A stretch of 64,000 nucleotides of DNA, taken from positions 1-64,000 of IMG/VR virus record IMGVR_UViG_3300047375_000952; one strand, 5' to 3'. Positions within the stretch are counted from its first letter, which is position 1, and every line of letters begins with the position of its first letter. This DNA is from a virus. A model generated the notes under the pieces. The model was not told where the DNA came from and did no database searches. It saw only the letters and a list, made by a program, of their open reading frames with translations. The position numbers and the translations under genes were made by a program. Of the stretch, positions 17,342-25,032 are shown piece after piece.

Positions 17342-17965
17342 ATGGTGCGCTTACCTCCACTACCTTTCGACTACGAAGACCTAGAGCCGATCATCGGTAA
17401 GGAAGCTATGTGGGAGCACCACAGAAAACACCACAAAGGATATGTCGAGAAACTCAATAAGACTCTCTCCTCATACCCTACCCTCCTAGAAAGAGTAGGG
17501 GGGCTCGGCGCGCTCCTCGCCAACCCGAAATACATTCCCCTAGATGTTAAGAAAGATGTCGTCAACTTCGGAGGCGGTGTCTACACTCATAACCTCTTTT
17601 GGAAATCTATTTCTCCCTATACGAAAGAACCCTATTTCAGTGGGTCTTTTGGAGCGCAGATAGAGAAAGACTTCGGAGGCATCTATGAGCTTAAGAAGAA
17701 ACTCATAGAGTCAGGAAAGAGCCACTTCGGGAGCGGTTGGGTTTGGCTGATCGTCACTGACACAGGACTAAGAGTTCAGTCACTTGATAATCAGCTCACT
17801 CCCCTCATGAGGGGTCATTTCCCTCTTCTCTGTATCGACCTATGGGAACACGCTTACTATCTCGACTACAAGAGCGACAGAGAAGGTTTTCTTAAGGCCA
17901 TTGTAGGGAAGATCAATTGGGATAACGTGCAGAAGCGTTGGGATGCCTTCACAGGAGGGTCTTGA
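17342..17965 (+). CDS. Superoxide dismutase, Fe/Mn family
   Basis: A 207-residue enzyme disproportionating superoxide to oxygen and hydrogen peroxide. The metal ligands are all present: H26 (HHRKHHKGYVEKLN), H83 (VYTHNLFW), D166 and H170 (DLWEHAYYLDY). The conserved HFGSGWVWL and the length are normal for the family. It has no signal peptide, so it is cytoplasmic. An AAGAAAGAG site precedes the ATG. It converges with an FMN-reductase-like gene (17-base overlap), forming a redox pair. Iron versus manganese preference cannot be decided. It is an auxiliary metabolic gene for oxidative stress during infection, or a packaged enzyme. Confidence 0.92.
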   Translation: MVRLPPLPFDYEDLEPIIGKEAMWEHHRKHHKGYVEKLNKTLSSYPTLLERVGGLGALLANPKYIPLDVKKDVVNFGGGVYTHNLFWKSISPYTKEPYFSGSFGAQIEKDFGGIYELKKKLIESGKSHFGSGWVWLIVTDTGLRVQSLDNQLTPLMRGHFPLLCIDLWEHAYYLDYKSDREGFLKAIVGKINWDNVQKRWDAFTGGS

Positions 17966-18602
17966 GGAAAGAGTCTATCTGTTCTTTCCCATCATCACTT
18001 GAAAGATATTCTTTCAGACTTTTGTTGTTGTCTCCCTCTTGCTCTTTGCTCAAGTCGAGTGTCTTTTGCCAACAGAGACGAGACTCAGCCTCGAAGCCCC
18101 AAAAGGTGAGCTGAGTCAGTAGGTGATCTGCCACAGACTGCGCCATGTAGTGCTGACCTGTCACCACGACTCCGCATTTCTTTCCCTTAAGAGTGTTCTT
18201 CTCATTGTAGACTACGACTCGGTTTTCGAGGGTGTTCATGCGCTCTAAGATTTTCTGCATGAGCGCAGAGTGGCTACCCCATCGAACACTCGTCGCGAAG
18301 ATGACAGCATCGCACCACTCTAAACCATCGTATATGATCCCCATCTCGTCTTTTCCCCCATACTCTGAGGGGCTTTCTTGACTGAGCTTGTGCGCCCAAC
18401 AGCGGTACTTCCCTGCGTCTTTTGACGCACAGTTATCTCCCCCCGATGAGTAGCAAGAAAGGTTCTTTACGATGTGAAGCTGATCGGCGTCGATGTAGTC
18501 GATGTCGTGGTCTTTCTTAATTTTACTCATGACCTCTTCTAAGATGAGTTTTGAGGTCGAGTTTTCTTTATGTGTGGTGGTGCTGATCACGAGTATCTTC
18601 AT
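17949..18602 (-). CDS. NADPH-dependent FMN reductase / flavodoxin-fold protein
   Basis: A 217-residue protein with a flavodoxin-like fold. ILVISTTTHKENSTSKLI is the phosphate-binding loop of the FMN_red/NAD(P)H quinone-reductase group, CDAVIFATSVRWGSHSALM is the flavin-contacting strand and loop of that family, and KKCGVVVTGQHYM is the third strand. CYSSGGDNCASKDAGKYRC may be the Cys-containing loop seen in iron-sulfur flavoprotein relatives. It would reduce flavin or quinones using NAD(P)H. It faces the SOD gene, so together they look like an oxidative-stress cassette. The substrate is uncertain. Confidence 0.75.
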   Translation of the reverse strand: MKILVISTTTHKENSTSKLILEEVMSKIKKDHDIDYIDADQLHIVKNLSCYSSGGDNCASKDAGKYRCWAHKLSQESPSEYGGKDEMGIIYDGLEWCDAVIFATSVRWGSHSALMQKILERMNTLENRVVVYNEKNTLKGKKCGVVVTGQHYMAQSVADHLLTQLTFWGFEAESRLCWQKTLDLSKEQEGDNNKSLKEYLSSDDGKEQIDSFLKTLL

Positions 18603-18671
18603 TTGACCCTCTCTTTACTTTATTTATGTGTCTACAGAGACAGCACTCAATAGAGAAAGAAAAGGTGACTT

Positions 18672-19247
18672 ATGAGCGAGCTAAGAGCGAAGCTGATTCG
18701 TATCGCATACGAAAACCCACATCTCCGTAATAAGATTCTCCCTGTCGTGACAGGAGAGTCTACGGTCAAGCAAGCGGCTAAGAAAAAGAAGCCCACTAAG
18801 GTGACTTTCATCGAGGCTGTTCTTGATAACCCTACCGATCTAACCTCATGGCTCAGTCAGCAAGACGGCGCTCCGAGCATCACAGGTTGGGACGTTAAGA
18901 GTCACCACATGACGATGGAGTTTCTTGGCGGTAAGGGCAAGGCGAAAGACCTTGAGAGGTACAAGCAGTTTCTCGGGAACTCTTACACGATTAACATCGT
19001 AGGTTACGCCTTCGATGAGAACTGTGTTGCAGTCCTTATCGACACGAACCTACCTGTTCAGAATGACAACCCTCACATCACGGTAGCTGTCAATGGCGTG
19101 AAGCCCTCTTACAGCAATGATCTCTTAGAGAAGGGCAACATCATTGAGGCTAAAGGTAAGCTCAGAGTAAAGGTCGGCTACTTCGACGGGCGTGGTGATG
19201 GAGACAAGTTCGATCTTCCTTTCGAGTTTTACGAGTCAGAGGACTGA
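18672..19247 (+). CDS. 2H phosphoesterase-like protein
   Basis: A 191-residue protein with two HxT motifs, H79-M-T81 (SHHMTMEFLGG) and H135-I-T137 (NPHITVAVNGVKP), the paired signature of the 2H phosphoesterase superfamily, which includes LigT, 2',3'-cyclic phosphodiesterases and the anti-CBASS Acb1. The first 35 residues (RAKLIRIAYENPHLRNKILP) look like a separate helix followed by a basic linker AAKKKK, possibly a sorting tag. It would cleave cyclic or 2'-5' phosphodiester bonds in RNA or signalling nucleotides. A CTTTATTTATG box and GAAAGAAAAGG site precede the ATG. RNA repair and anti-CBASS roles are both possible. Confidence 0.65.
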   Translation: MSELRAKLIRIAYENPHLRNKILPVVTGESTVKQAAKKKKPTKVTFIEAVLDNPTDLTSWLSQQDGAPSITGWDVKSHHMTMEFLGGKGKAKDLERYKQFLGNSYTINIVGYAFDENCVAVLIDTNLPVQNDNPHITVAVNGVKPSYSNDLLEKGNIIEAKGKLRVKVGYFDGRGDGDKFDLPFEFYESED

Positions 19248-19540
19248 TCCCAAGCCTCTATCAGCCCCTCGCAGATGATCTCCTGAAGGCTTTCAGACTT
19301 GAAGTCATCTCCGATGTGGTAACACCCCTCAGAGAACCTCAAGAGCCCCCCTGATTCAATGAGCATTAGACTTAAGATCGCTAGGGTGGCCTTGTCCTCT
19401 AATACAGGCAACCAACCCTCATATGTGTACTCCTGTGAGACTCTCATTCTCTGAGTTTTTTTGAAGCTCGGGTGTATGAGCATCCCAACTAGAAACTTCC
19501 AATTGGGGTGGTCAACTAGATCAGTGGTAGATTTCTTCAT
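19229..19540 (-). CDS. Hypothetical protein, 103 residues
   Basis: Not recognised. It is a compact protein with a hydrophobic middle helix (ATLAILSLMLIESGGLL) that could be a buried helix. It overlaps the 2H phosphoesterase gene end by 19 bases in antisense and the following minus-strand gene by 20 bases, so it is translated as part of a two-gene minus-strand unit. Confidence 0.5.
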   Translation of the reverse strand: MKKSTTDLVDHPNWKFLVGMLIHPSFKKTQRMRVSQEYTYEGWLPVLEDKATLAILSLMLIESGGLLRFSEGCYHIGDDFKSESLQEIICEGLIEAWDQSSDS

Positions 19541-19988
19541 CGGTTAAGAAAGACAGCGCAACTTTAGGCTGAGATAATGGTGTGGGTTTAGCAAATCTGT
19601 AAATACCTTCTTTAAGAGACGGGGGAGTGATCACAAGCGCGTATATGTCACCTGAAGGGCAGAATAGACTCACTACAAATTGAGTGAGTCCTCCTACGGA
19701 TCTCAGGCACATCGCGGAGAGAATAGGGTCGCTTTTTCCCTTTAAGACTGATCTTATTTGCTGAGTCATGTCATCTTGCTCTTCTCTTGTGATCACCGCG
19801 TTGAATTCTTTCGGTAGGAAAGAGGTGACGGTGTAAAAGAAACTTGGCGCTTCATTCAGTGGTAATCTTTGCTCTATCATAGAGCACATGATCTTCTTAC
19901 ACTCACTTACGCCTTCTGAGAGGATACGTTCGACATCCTCTCTCGATAGGCTTCTCACTTCATTCTGAGGAGGTTCTTGATGGAACAT
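19521..19988 (-). CDS. Hypothetical protein, 155 residues
   Basis: Not recognised. It has a helical N-terminus and a beta-rich C-terminal half (LTQFVVSLFCPSGDIYALVITPP). Its 5' end overlaps the 5' end of the divergent gene starting at 19980 by nine bases, so any promoters must lie inside the coding regions. It is probably the first gene of a minus-strand pair. Confidence 0.5.
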   Translation of the reverse strand: MFHQEPPQNEVRSLSREDVERILSEGVSECKKIMCSMIEQRLPLNEAPSFFYTVTSFLPKEFNAVITREEQDDMTQQIRSVLKGKSDPILSAMCLRSVGGLTQFVVSLFCPSGDIYALVITPPSLKEGIYRFAKPTPLSQPKVALSFLTDEEIYH

Positions 19989-20243
19989 AAAAAATCTCGC
20001 TTATTTCGGAGCTTACTTGCTCGTCTTGAGGGTTGTAGGCATATACTCAGAACATCAGTTCGAGACTCTGCTTCTTTACCTAGATATCGTAATCGGCGAG
20101 CGAGTGACGACTTAACTCTAAGATTAGCGAATCTTTTGAAAGAAACAGATCAGGTGTTGAGAGAGCTAGACTTGCGGTATAAAGAGGAAGCTCAACGATC
20201 TAAGAAGAAAGATCAACGATCTAAGAAGAAAGAAGGTAGTTGA
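19980..20243 (+). CDS. Small basic hypothetical protein
   Basis: An 87-residue protein starting at the ATG served by TGAGGAGG. It is strongly basic and helical, ending in a repeated QRSKKKDQRSKKKEGS tail coded by a short direct DNA repeat (ACGATCTAAGAAGAAAG twice). The charge suggests nucleic-acid binding. One base separates its stop from the next ATG, so it is coupled with the zinc-ribbon gene. Confidence 0.5.
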   Translation: MEHKKSRLFRSLLARLEGCRHILRTSVRDSASLPRYRNRRASDDLTLRLANLLKETDQVLRELDLRYKEEAQRSKKKDQRSKKKEGS

Positions 20244-20244
20244 A

Positions 20245-20424
20245 ATGCCGATGTATGTATTCAAGTGCAAAGACAAAAAGTGCGCGGAGACTCAGAGTAA
20301 AATCCAAAAGTTTGATGACCCTCCTCCTCCTTGTACTAAGTGCAAAGGTGAGACAGACCGCGCCATTGCTCAGGGTTCTTTCATCTTGAAAGGCTCAGGG
20401 TGGTTTAAGACAGGTGGCTACTAG
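20245..20424 (+). CDS. FmdB-like zinc ribbon protein, 59 residues
   Basis: A short gene encoding MPMYVFKCKDKKC, then PPPPCTKC, then a C-terminal FILKGSGWFKTGGY. The paired cysteines form a zinc ribbon and the SGWFKT end matches FmdB-type regulatory zinc-ribbon proteins. Its stop overlaps the end of the convergent minus-strand gene by four bases. Its role (transcription or translation regulator, or structural zinc module) is not known. Confidence 0.65.
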   Translation: MPMYVFKCKDKKCAETQSKIQKFDDPPPPCTKCKGETDRAIAQGSFILKGSGWFKTGGY

Positions 20425-20846
20425 TGGATCATGATCTCGATCCCGTAATCATCCATTAGAAGCGGAAGAGTCTCTTCGAGAGACACTTCTTCTGCTGTAG
20501 TGAGAAAGAGATCTGACTTGTAAGTGAGCAACTCATCGTTCTCTTTCCTGTAGATGAGAAAGATTAAGTAATGCGATTTCTTTTCATCCTCAGTATCTTC
20601 TGCTACACACCAAAAGACAGCGCCTTCGCATGAGGGCGTTTCTTTCATGTGGAGTCGAATCAGAGTGCTCCATGACTCCTGTGGCACTTCATCTAAGAGT
20701 AAATGAGGGTAGGAGAGCGCGAGAACCTCTCTCTCTTCGATCAACCCCCTCTCAAAGATAGATGCTTGGGGAGGCTCTTTCTTGAGGTCTATATTATACG
20801 TCACGACGTATTCTTTAAGAAAGCTCATAAAAACGTCTTTAGTCAT
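20421..20846 (-). CDS. Hypothetical protein, 141 residues
   Basis: The ATG at 20846 (with AGGGGT upstream) is preferred over an upstream TTG at 20873, which would overlap the divergent gene. The product is acidic, with predicted alternating helices and strands and a central FWCVAEDTE segment. No motif was recognised. Confidence 0.5.
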   Translation of the reverse strand: MTKDVFMSFLKEYVVTYNIDLKKEPPQASIFERGLIEEREVLALSYPHLLLDEVPQESWSTLIRLHMKETPSCEGAVFWCVAEDTEDEKKSHYLIFLIYRKENDELLTYKSDLFLTTAEEVSLEETLPLLMDDYGIEIMIH

Positions 20847-20864
20847 TCCCACTACCCCTATTAG

Positions 20865-21203
20865 GTGTCTCAATTGATAAACTCATACACAGTACCCATC
20901 GCCCTTCTCTGTGTGGCGAATATTATCTTTTGGTTCAAAGGTAACTCGAAAGAGCTCTACGGTCTTGATTGGAGTCCGTTCCATTGGTGGCTCTATACAA
21001 GTCTTATCACTAACTACATGACCCTCTACGCATGGTGGAAGCTTATCGAGGTCGGAGACGTGTGGAGGGCGGGGGTGACATGGGGCGTGTGTAGTCTGAC
21101 CATAGACTTGATTCTGAACACAGTCTACTTTGGCTTCAACTTGAGAGGAGTGGTTGCTCTTCTCTTGTGCGCGCTCTCTGCTTTGATTGCTCACAAGCCT
21201 TAA
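20865..21203 (+). CDS. Small integral membrane protein
   Basis: A 112-residue protein with four predicted transmembrane segments: VPIALLCVANIIFWF, LYTSLITNYMTLYAWW, AGVTWGVCSLTIDLIL and GVVALLLCALSALIA. No charged catalytic residues are seen. The start is uncertain: a GTG at 20865 or a TTG at 20874, neither with a strong SD. It could be a holin-like or superinfection-exclusion membrane protein, but nothing in the sequence decides this. Confidence 0.55.
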   Translation: MSQLINSYTVPIALLCVANIIFWFKGNSKELYGLDWSPFHWWLYTSLITNYMTLYAWWKLIEVGDVWRAGVTWGVCSLTIDLILNTVYFGFNLRGVVALLLCALSALIAHKP

Positions 21204-21304
21204 CATCCCCTTTATTCAGTAGATTGTTCTGACTTGATCGGCTGATGTTCTTAGAGACATTGATCGTCGTCTTTCTCGACTTGAGCGTCAGTTATCTTAT
21301 CTCC

Positions 21305-21376
21305 CTAGTCATCTCTGACTGGATTGAGAATGTCGTCTAGGATATCACGCCATTCTTCATCTGAGTGATCACACAT
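21305..21376 (-). CDS. Possible 23-residue acidic peptide
   Basis: The ORF encodes an acidic peptide beginning MCDHSDEEWRDILDD. The stop of the upstream minus-strand gene and the ribosome site are fused (TAAGGAGGAGATAAATG), giving an excellent SD and clear potential for coupled translation. Existence is plausible but the ORF is very short. Confidence 0.4.
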   Translation of the reverse strand: MCDHSDEEWRDILDDILNPVRDD

Positions 21377-21387
21377 TTATCTCCTCC

Positions 21388-21816
21388 TTATGGTGTAGGC
21401 CAATGGTAGTCTAAGCCTCGAAGAGTCTTAGTAAATATATTCTCGTAGTGATCGGGTAATTTTGCAATCAACTTTGAGCGGTGAGACTCGTGAACTTTCT
21501 CATCTCCCCACCAAGATGGGGGCTGAGGGTTGGGTTTGACCCCCTCTAAGAAGAAGGGGAGGGTTGTGTCCTTATAGCCCCTCTTACGCCATTCTAAGCA
21601 GATCGCTAGGGAGTAGGCGCGGAGAAAGTCTTCGTGACCCTCCCACATGAGGACTGCGGGATGGTTTTTCCATCCGAACTTCTCGTCGGGTGACCGCTTC
21701 CTTCTCTCTAAGACTTGTAGGATAATCTTCGATTCAGAACGCTGTTTTCCTAATCTAGCGCGGTCAAGCGATTCAGCGGATTTTTTTATACTCGCATACG
21801 GCACGAAAGTTTGCAT
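21388..21816 (-). CDS. Pyrimidine-dimer DNA glycosylase-like protein (MSMEG_6728 type)
   Basis: A 142-residue protein starting MQTFVPYASIKKSAESLD followed by RLGKQR, then GWKNHPAVLMWEGHEDFL, CLEWRKRGYKDT, PPSWWGDEKVHESHRSKL and a final tryptophan-containing end. This pattern matches the MSMEG_6728-type family, which I recall as grouped with pyrimidine-dimer glycosylase/endonuclease V (Pyr_excise). It would excise UV-induced pyrimidine dimers, as DenV does in T4, although experimental proof for this subfamily is lacking to my knowledge. GGAGAC precedes the start. Confidence 0.7.
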   Translation of the reverse strand: MQTFVPYASIKKSAESLDRARLGKQRSESKIILQVLERRKRSPDEKFGWKNHPAVLMWEGHEDFLRAYSLAICLEWRKRGYKDTTLPFFLEGVKPNPQPPSWWGDEKVHESHRSKLIAKLPDHYENIFTKTLRGLDYHWPTP

Positions 21817-21875
21817 TAGGCTGTCTCCTTTGCTAAAGCCTCACGCAAACACATATATTAACAGGAGACATCCTA

Positions 21876-21977
21876 ATGGGATTTATCGAAATACTCTTAT
21901 CTTCCGCCACCTTGATGACCTACTCTCTCTTCTTTGTAGGGGCTTATAAGTCCTACAAAGACGACTCGAAGCGATAG
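21876..21977 (+). CDS. 33-residue single-pass membrane peptide
   Basis: The ORF encodes a hydrophobic peptide (GFIEILLSSATLMTYSLFFV core) ending in a charged tail YKDDSKR, typical of a small single-pass membrane protein. AGGAGA lies before the ATG. It diverges from the glycosylase-like gene. The SD of this gene (AGGAGAC, 21863-21869) is complementary to GTCTCCT in the leader of the opposite gene, so the two leaders share an inverted repeat. Function unknown. Confidence 0.5.
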   Translation: MGFIEILLSSATLMTYSLFFVGAYKSYKDDSKR

Positions 21978-22020
21978 TCTTTCTATCTAGTCTTTCTTAC
22001 TAGAGATAGGGAGACTAGAT
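21978..22020 (+). promoter_or_regulatory. Leader hairpin upstream of SWIM protein gene
   Basis: ATCTAGTCT (21985-21993) pairs perfectly with AGACTAGAT (22012-22020) over 9 bp around an 18-nt loop. The GGGAG ribosome site lies at the base of the 3' arm and the ATG is three bases further on. A TTTCTAT sequence lies just upstream. It matches the stem-loop/RBS pattern seen at other starts here. Confidence 0.5.
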
Positions 22021-22022
22021 AA

Positions 22023-22403
22023 ATGAATAGCCTACGATTTAAAACATCAGCTCAGAAGAGTCAGATCCTTGAGGGTTTGGACTCTTCTGTCGTATCTAAA
22101 GCTCAGTCTATCTCTGCTGTGATTTCAGAGTTTGAGCAGAAGGTCTATAAAGAGCCCCTTACTTTCACTGTAGATAAGTATGAGGTCACTGTAGATGCAA
22201 AGGGTGACTCATCATCGCCCGACCTCTTTCTTTCTTGTACTTGCTCTTATTGGCGGTATCAAGGATGTGAGTTCCATGCACTTAAGAATGATTATCTTTT
22301 TGGTACACCTAGAGGGTCAGCAGAAGAACCCACTAAGCGCGACCCTCAAGGTAGTCATAAAGTGTGTAAGCACGTCTATGCCGTCTTGAGAGACTTCTTC
22401 TAA
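22023..22403 (+). CDS. SWIM-type zinc finger protein
   Basis: A 126-residue protein with a SWIM motif: C72-x-C74 (SCTCSYW) and, after a long insertion, C115-x-H117 (VCKHVYAVL). SWIM domains bind zinc and mediate DNA or protein contacts. The extra cysteine and histidine in between (GCEFH) could add to metal binding. The N-terminal half is helical. No second domain is present. It may be a DNA-binding or regulatory protein. Confidence 0.7.
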   Translation: MNSLRFKTSAQKSQILEGLDSSVVSKAQSISAVISEFEQKVYKEPLTFTVDKYEVTVDAKGDSSSPDLFLSCTCSYWRYQGCEFHALKNDYLFGTPRGSAEEPTKRDPQGSHKVCKHVYAVLRDFF

Positions 22404-22420
22404 GAGAAAGAGAGAGAACC

Positions 22421-22807
22421 ATGATCTACGACTACAAATGTTCTGACTGCAACACTGAGTATTCTTGCCAAGTACCTATGTCTGAGTACAAGACCCCACA
22501 GCCCTGTCCTGAGTGTGGGAAAGAAACCTTCAAGCTCTTCAAGCCGACCACGAACATGATCTTCAAGGGTGACGGTTGGTCTACTAAGAATGAGCGCATC
22601 AAGAAACAGATGAGAGCAAAGAACGCGAAGCTCGATCAACGTCAGAACGAGATGAAGAGAGACACTAATGTAGGTGGTCGGCTCGCCCCTAACGTAGATG
22701 GCGAGCGCGTGGGCTCGTGGTCAGACGCACAGAAGCTCGCTAAATCTAAGGGTAAGAACACTGATTCTTACGCCCCTATGGTCGAGAAAGAAAAGAAAGC
22801 GAAGTGA
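22421..22807 (+). CDS. FmdB-like zinc ribbon protein
   Basis: A 128-residue protein with an N-terminal zinc ribbon (YKCSDCNTEY ... CPECGK) followed by FKGDGW, as in FmdB-type proteins, then a long basic helix-forming tail with repeated KK/AK clusters. It sits 3 bases before a structural gene and is probably co-expressed with it. The same pairing (zinc ribbon just ahead of a structural gene) occurs at the sheath, so these zinc ribbons may assist virion assembly; this is inference. Confidence 0.65.
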   Translation: MIYDYKCSDCNTEYSCQVPMSEYKTPQPCPECGKETFKLFKPTTNMIFKGDGWSTKNERIKKQMRAKNAKLDQRQNEMKRDTNVGGRLAPNVDGERVGSWSDAQKLAKSKGKNTDSYAPMVEKEKKAK

Positions 22808-22810
22808 CCC

Positions 22811-23539
22811 ATGTCTAGAGGTCGATTACTACCTAGCCTTAACTATCGTTCAAAGAACGTAGTTGATATGTCCGTTAGCAACACCATTCTTAGGAACATC
22901 ACAGATGTTGAGGTTCATGGCGCAAGCAACTTAAATGATGCTTTCTTGAACCCATCTCTGATGTTCTCCGTAAGGACAGGTAGAAGCTTTGTCTCTAAAT
23001 CTCTCCGCCAAGCGCGGATCAGGGGTCAGGAAGATACGAAGAGGGATCAGACTCGTTTTCTTTTCAACTTCGATGACTTCGCCTCTGTCCCACAGGCGGG
23101 TCAGACGAGGACTCCCCCTGATAGCGACGTTGCTTACCTCAGACTAAGGGGTGTCTTGTCTGATGGGTCAACCACAGCGTTCGGACCTATTGTAGTCGTG
23201 CCTCCGTATGATTTCTTCGGCGTGACAGTGCCTTATTTCACTACGATTGGGAATGTGCCTGACTTAGATACTAACGGTGTGATCCCTGATGCATTAGGAG
23301 CTGGCGCGCTCAACCTCCACCTCCCTTACTTTAGCGGTACTTTTAACATTAAGAACTTTTCTCAGGCGCAGGGAGGGCAGAACATCTTTTTCTCTCTTTC
23401 TGCGGGGATGAGTCCTTCGATGTTGAGGCCGGGGGAAGAGCTTTCTCTTACAGGCGTGTCTGTGCCTGAAGTGTTCGTAGGCTCTGATGGAGGTACGCCC
23501 CTATTCTCGATTCGATGTGGGATTATCAATAGAGGCTAA
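22811..23539 (+). CDS. Putative virion structural protein
   Basis: A 242-residue beta-rich protein with many Gly/Pro turns (VPPYDFFGVTVPYF, GQNIFFSLSAGMSPSM), a basic N-terminus and no signal peptide. It is followed by three paralogous structural genes in the same orientation. Composition and context suggest a head or tail decoration component. Not recognised. Confidence 0.5.
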   Translation: MSRGRLLPSLNYRSKNVVDMSVSNTILRNITDVEVHGASNLNDAFLNPSLMFSVRTGRSFVSKSLRQARIRGQEDTKRDQTRFLFNFDDFASVPQAGQTRTPPDSDVAYLRLRGVLSDGSTTAFGPIVVVPPYDFFGVTVPYFTTIGNVPDLDTNGVIPDALGAGALNLHLPYFSGTFNIKNFSQAQGGQNIFFSLSAGMSPSMLRPGEELSLTGVSVPEVFVGSDGGTPLFSIRCGIINRG

Positions 23540-23598
23540 ATAATTCCTTTATGTGACTCCACTTTCAGACTCAGTTCTTTCCCAAAGGAGAAAATGTT

Positions 23599-24303
23599 AT
23601 GCCACAGGTTTACTTGGTAGCTCGCAGAAAAGAAGTTCAGAATGGATCAGTTATGGTGACTGACCTTTCGCCTAACGAGAGTCAGAGGAACACCTCTATC
23701 GACCCTCCCGCATCAGGACCTATTTACGTCCGTCAGCTTGACTTGGGCTTTAGAGGCGCTTTCCGCGCTCAGCTCGCAACTGCGGCGGGTGTTATTTCTT
23801 TCGCTCGTGACTCAAAGGGTCTTGTTGCTTACCTCTTGAACAACATTCAAGTAGGTAATAACGGCCCCGCGCTTACTCTTTCTGAAGCGAGAGAGATTGC
23901 AAGCCTCATGGTTTCTGAGATTCGCACAGGTGGCGCTCTTGATCTTGTTGCGGTCGATGCGATCATCGGCGGTGTTGCTGTGGGAGCGACTCTTACTGCT
24001 AACCTCTCAACAGGTTCAGTCGAGAACCTTCTCCGTGTTTTGGCGGGCGAGACTTATCTCGTTACGGTCGGCTCTGTGGTCGAGCAAGCAGGCGCTTTCA
24101 TCCCTGACGTGAACACAGACGCTCGCTTTCAGAATGACGTGCGTCACCCTGTGAACGGCGACTCTTCTTGGGCGATTTCTGCTGAAGAGGGTGCGCTTGC
24201 AGGGTTTGCGTCAGCTCAGGATGCTGATAGGGGCTTTGCGGGCGTTTTGACCGCAGACCCTATCGTCACTATCTATCTCTCAGACGGAAGTCTGTTCGCT
24301 TAA
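23599..24303 (+). CDS. Structural protein paralog 1 of 3
   Basis: A 234-residue protein of a triplicated family. Shared features are an N-terminal strand, then (V/I)TDLxPxxSQ, a GPxYxR segment (GPIYVRQ), a VSGLxAYL-like stretch (DSKGLVAYLLNNIQVGN), a helical region with A-x-x-I-A-x-x, and a C-terminal domain ending in an xVxIYxxDGSL strand. CTTTATG (23562-23568) and AAAGGAG precede it. Its regular beta-structure and copy number suggest a virion surface or tail-fibre-like element. Function not recognised. Confidence 0.55.
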   Translation: MPQVYLVARRKEVQNGSVMVTDLSPNESQRNTSIDPPASGPIYVRQLDLGFRGAFRAQLATAAGVISFARDSKGLVAYLLNNIQVGNNGPALTLSEAREIASLMVSEIRTGGALDLVAVDAIIGGVAVGATLTANLSTGSVENLLRVLAGETYLVTVGSVVEQAGAFIPDVNTDARFQNDVRHPVNGDSSWAISAEEGALAGFASAQDADRGFAGVLTADPIVTIYLSDGSLFA

Positions 24304-24315
24304 TAGGAGTCTAAA

Positions 24316-25014
24316 ATGCCTTTTATTTGTATGCCCGCTGTGACCAACAGCACCGATGAAGTACTCGTTCAGATTACTGATCTTTTCCCACACAAGTCTC
24401 AGTCAAACGCGGTTCTCACACCTCGTTTTCAAGGCCCTCGCTATTTCCGAGCTCCTTGGACGGGAGACCTCATTCAGACTGTTTCTCTTGACGCTACTTT
24501 TGTAGTCCAAAAAGAGGTGAGTGGTCTTTCTGCTTATCTCGTAGCTACCGTAGAGAACAGCAACGCGGGAGACATCGCACTTACGCCTGTTCAGGCTGAC
24601 ACTATCGCTCAGAGTATTCTCGATAGGGTTGCTAGCGTAGAGGCTCTCGACGCTACAGGGATCAACACAGCTATTCAGGCTGTCACAGGAGGGGCTGTCG
24701 GCATCGGTAACGGCGCTACTACTGCGACTGTTGAGCAGATCCTTCAGATTGTTTCTGAGACTCGTATCTTCACTCTCCCTACCAACACAGACGTCGGTGA
24801 TGAGAATAACGGAGATGCTTTCATCCCTAACGTAGTCAATGCTTTCTTTACAATCCCTACGGGCGTGAAGGATATTTCTAGCAACGACGGTAGCTTCTTC
24901 ATCTCATCTCGTCAGGGTCAAATCTCTGTTGCTCAGTCTAAGACTGACTCAGTGGGTAGTCCTACACCTGTCCTCGTTGCGTATAACAACGACGGCACAC
25001 TCATCCTTCAGTAA
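24316..25014 (+). CDS. Structural protein paralog 2 of 3
   Basis: A 232-residue protein with the same layout as its neighbours: QITDLFPHKSQSN, GPRYFRAPW, EVSGLSAYLVATVENSN, a central Gly-rich loop and an end PVLVAYNNDGTLILQ. AGGAG lies 12 bases after the previous stop. Divergence from copies 1 and 3 is high at the protein level, so the triplication is old. It may co-assemble as a hetero-oligomer with the others. Confidence 0.55.
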   Translation: MPFICMPAVTNSTDEVLVQITDLFPHKSQSNAVLTPRFQGPRYFRAPWTGDLIQTVSLDATFVVQKEVSGLSAYLVATVENSNAGDIALTPVQADTIAQSILDRVASVEALDATGINTAIQAVTGGAVGIGNGATTATVEQILQIVSETRIFTLPTNTDVGDENNGDAFIPNVVNAFFTIPTGVKDISSNDGSFFISSRQGQISVAQSKTDSVGSPTPVLVAYNNDGTLILQ

Positions 25015-25032
25015 GAATAGGAGAAAATAGAC

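Noticed and set aside
21245-21340. Hydrophobic 31-residue plus-strand ORF
   Set aside because: It overlaps a minus-strand ORF with a much better SD and itself has no SD; kept only as a possibility.
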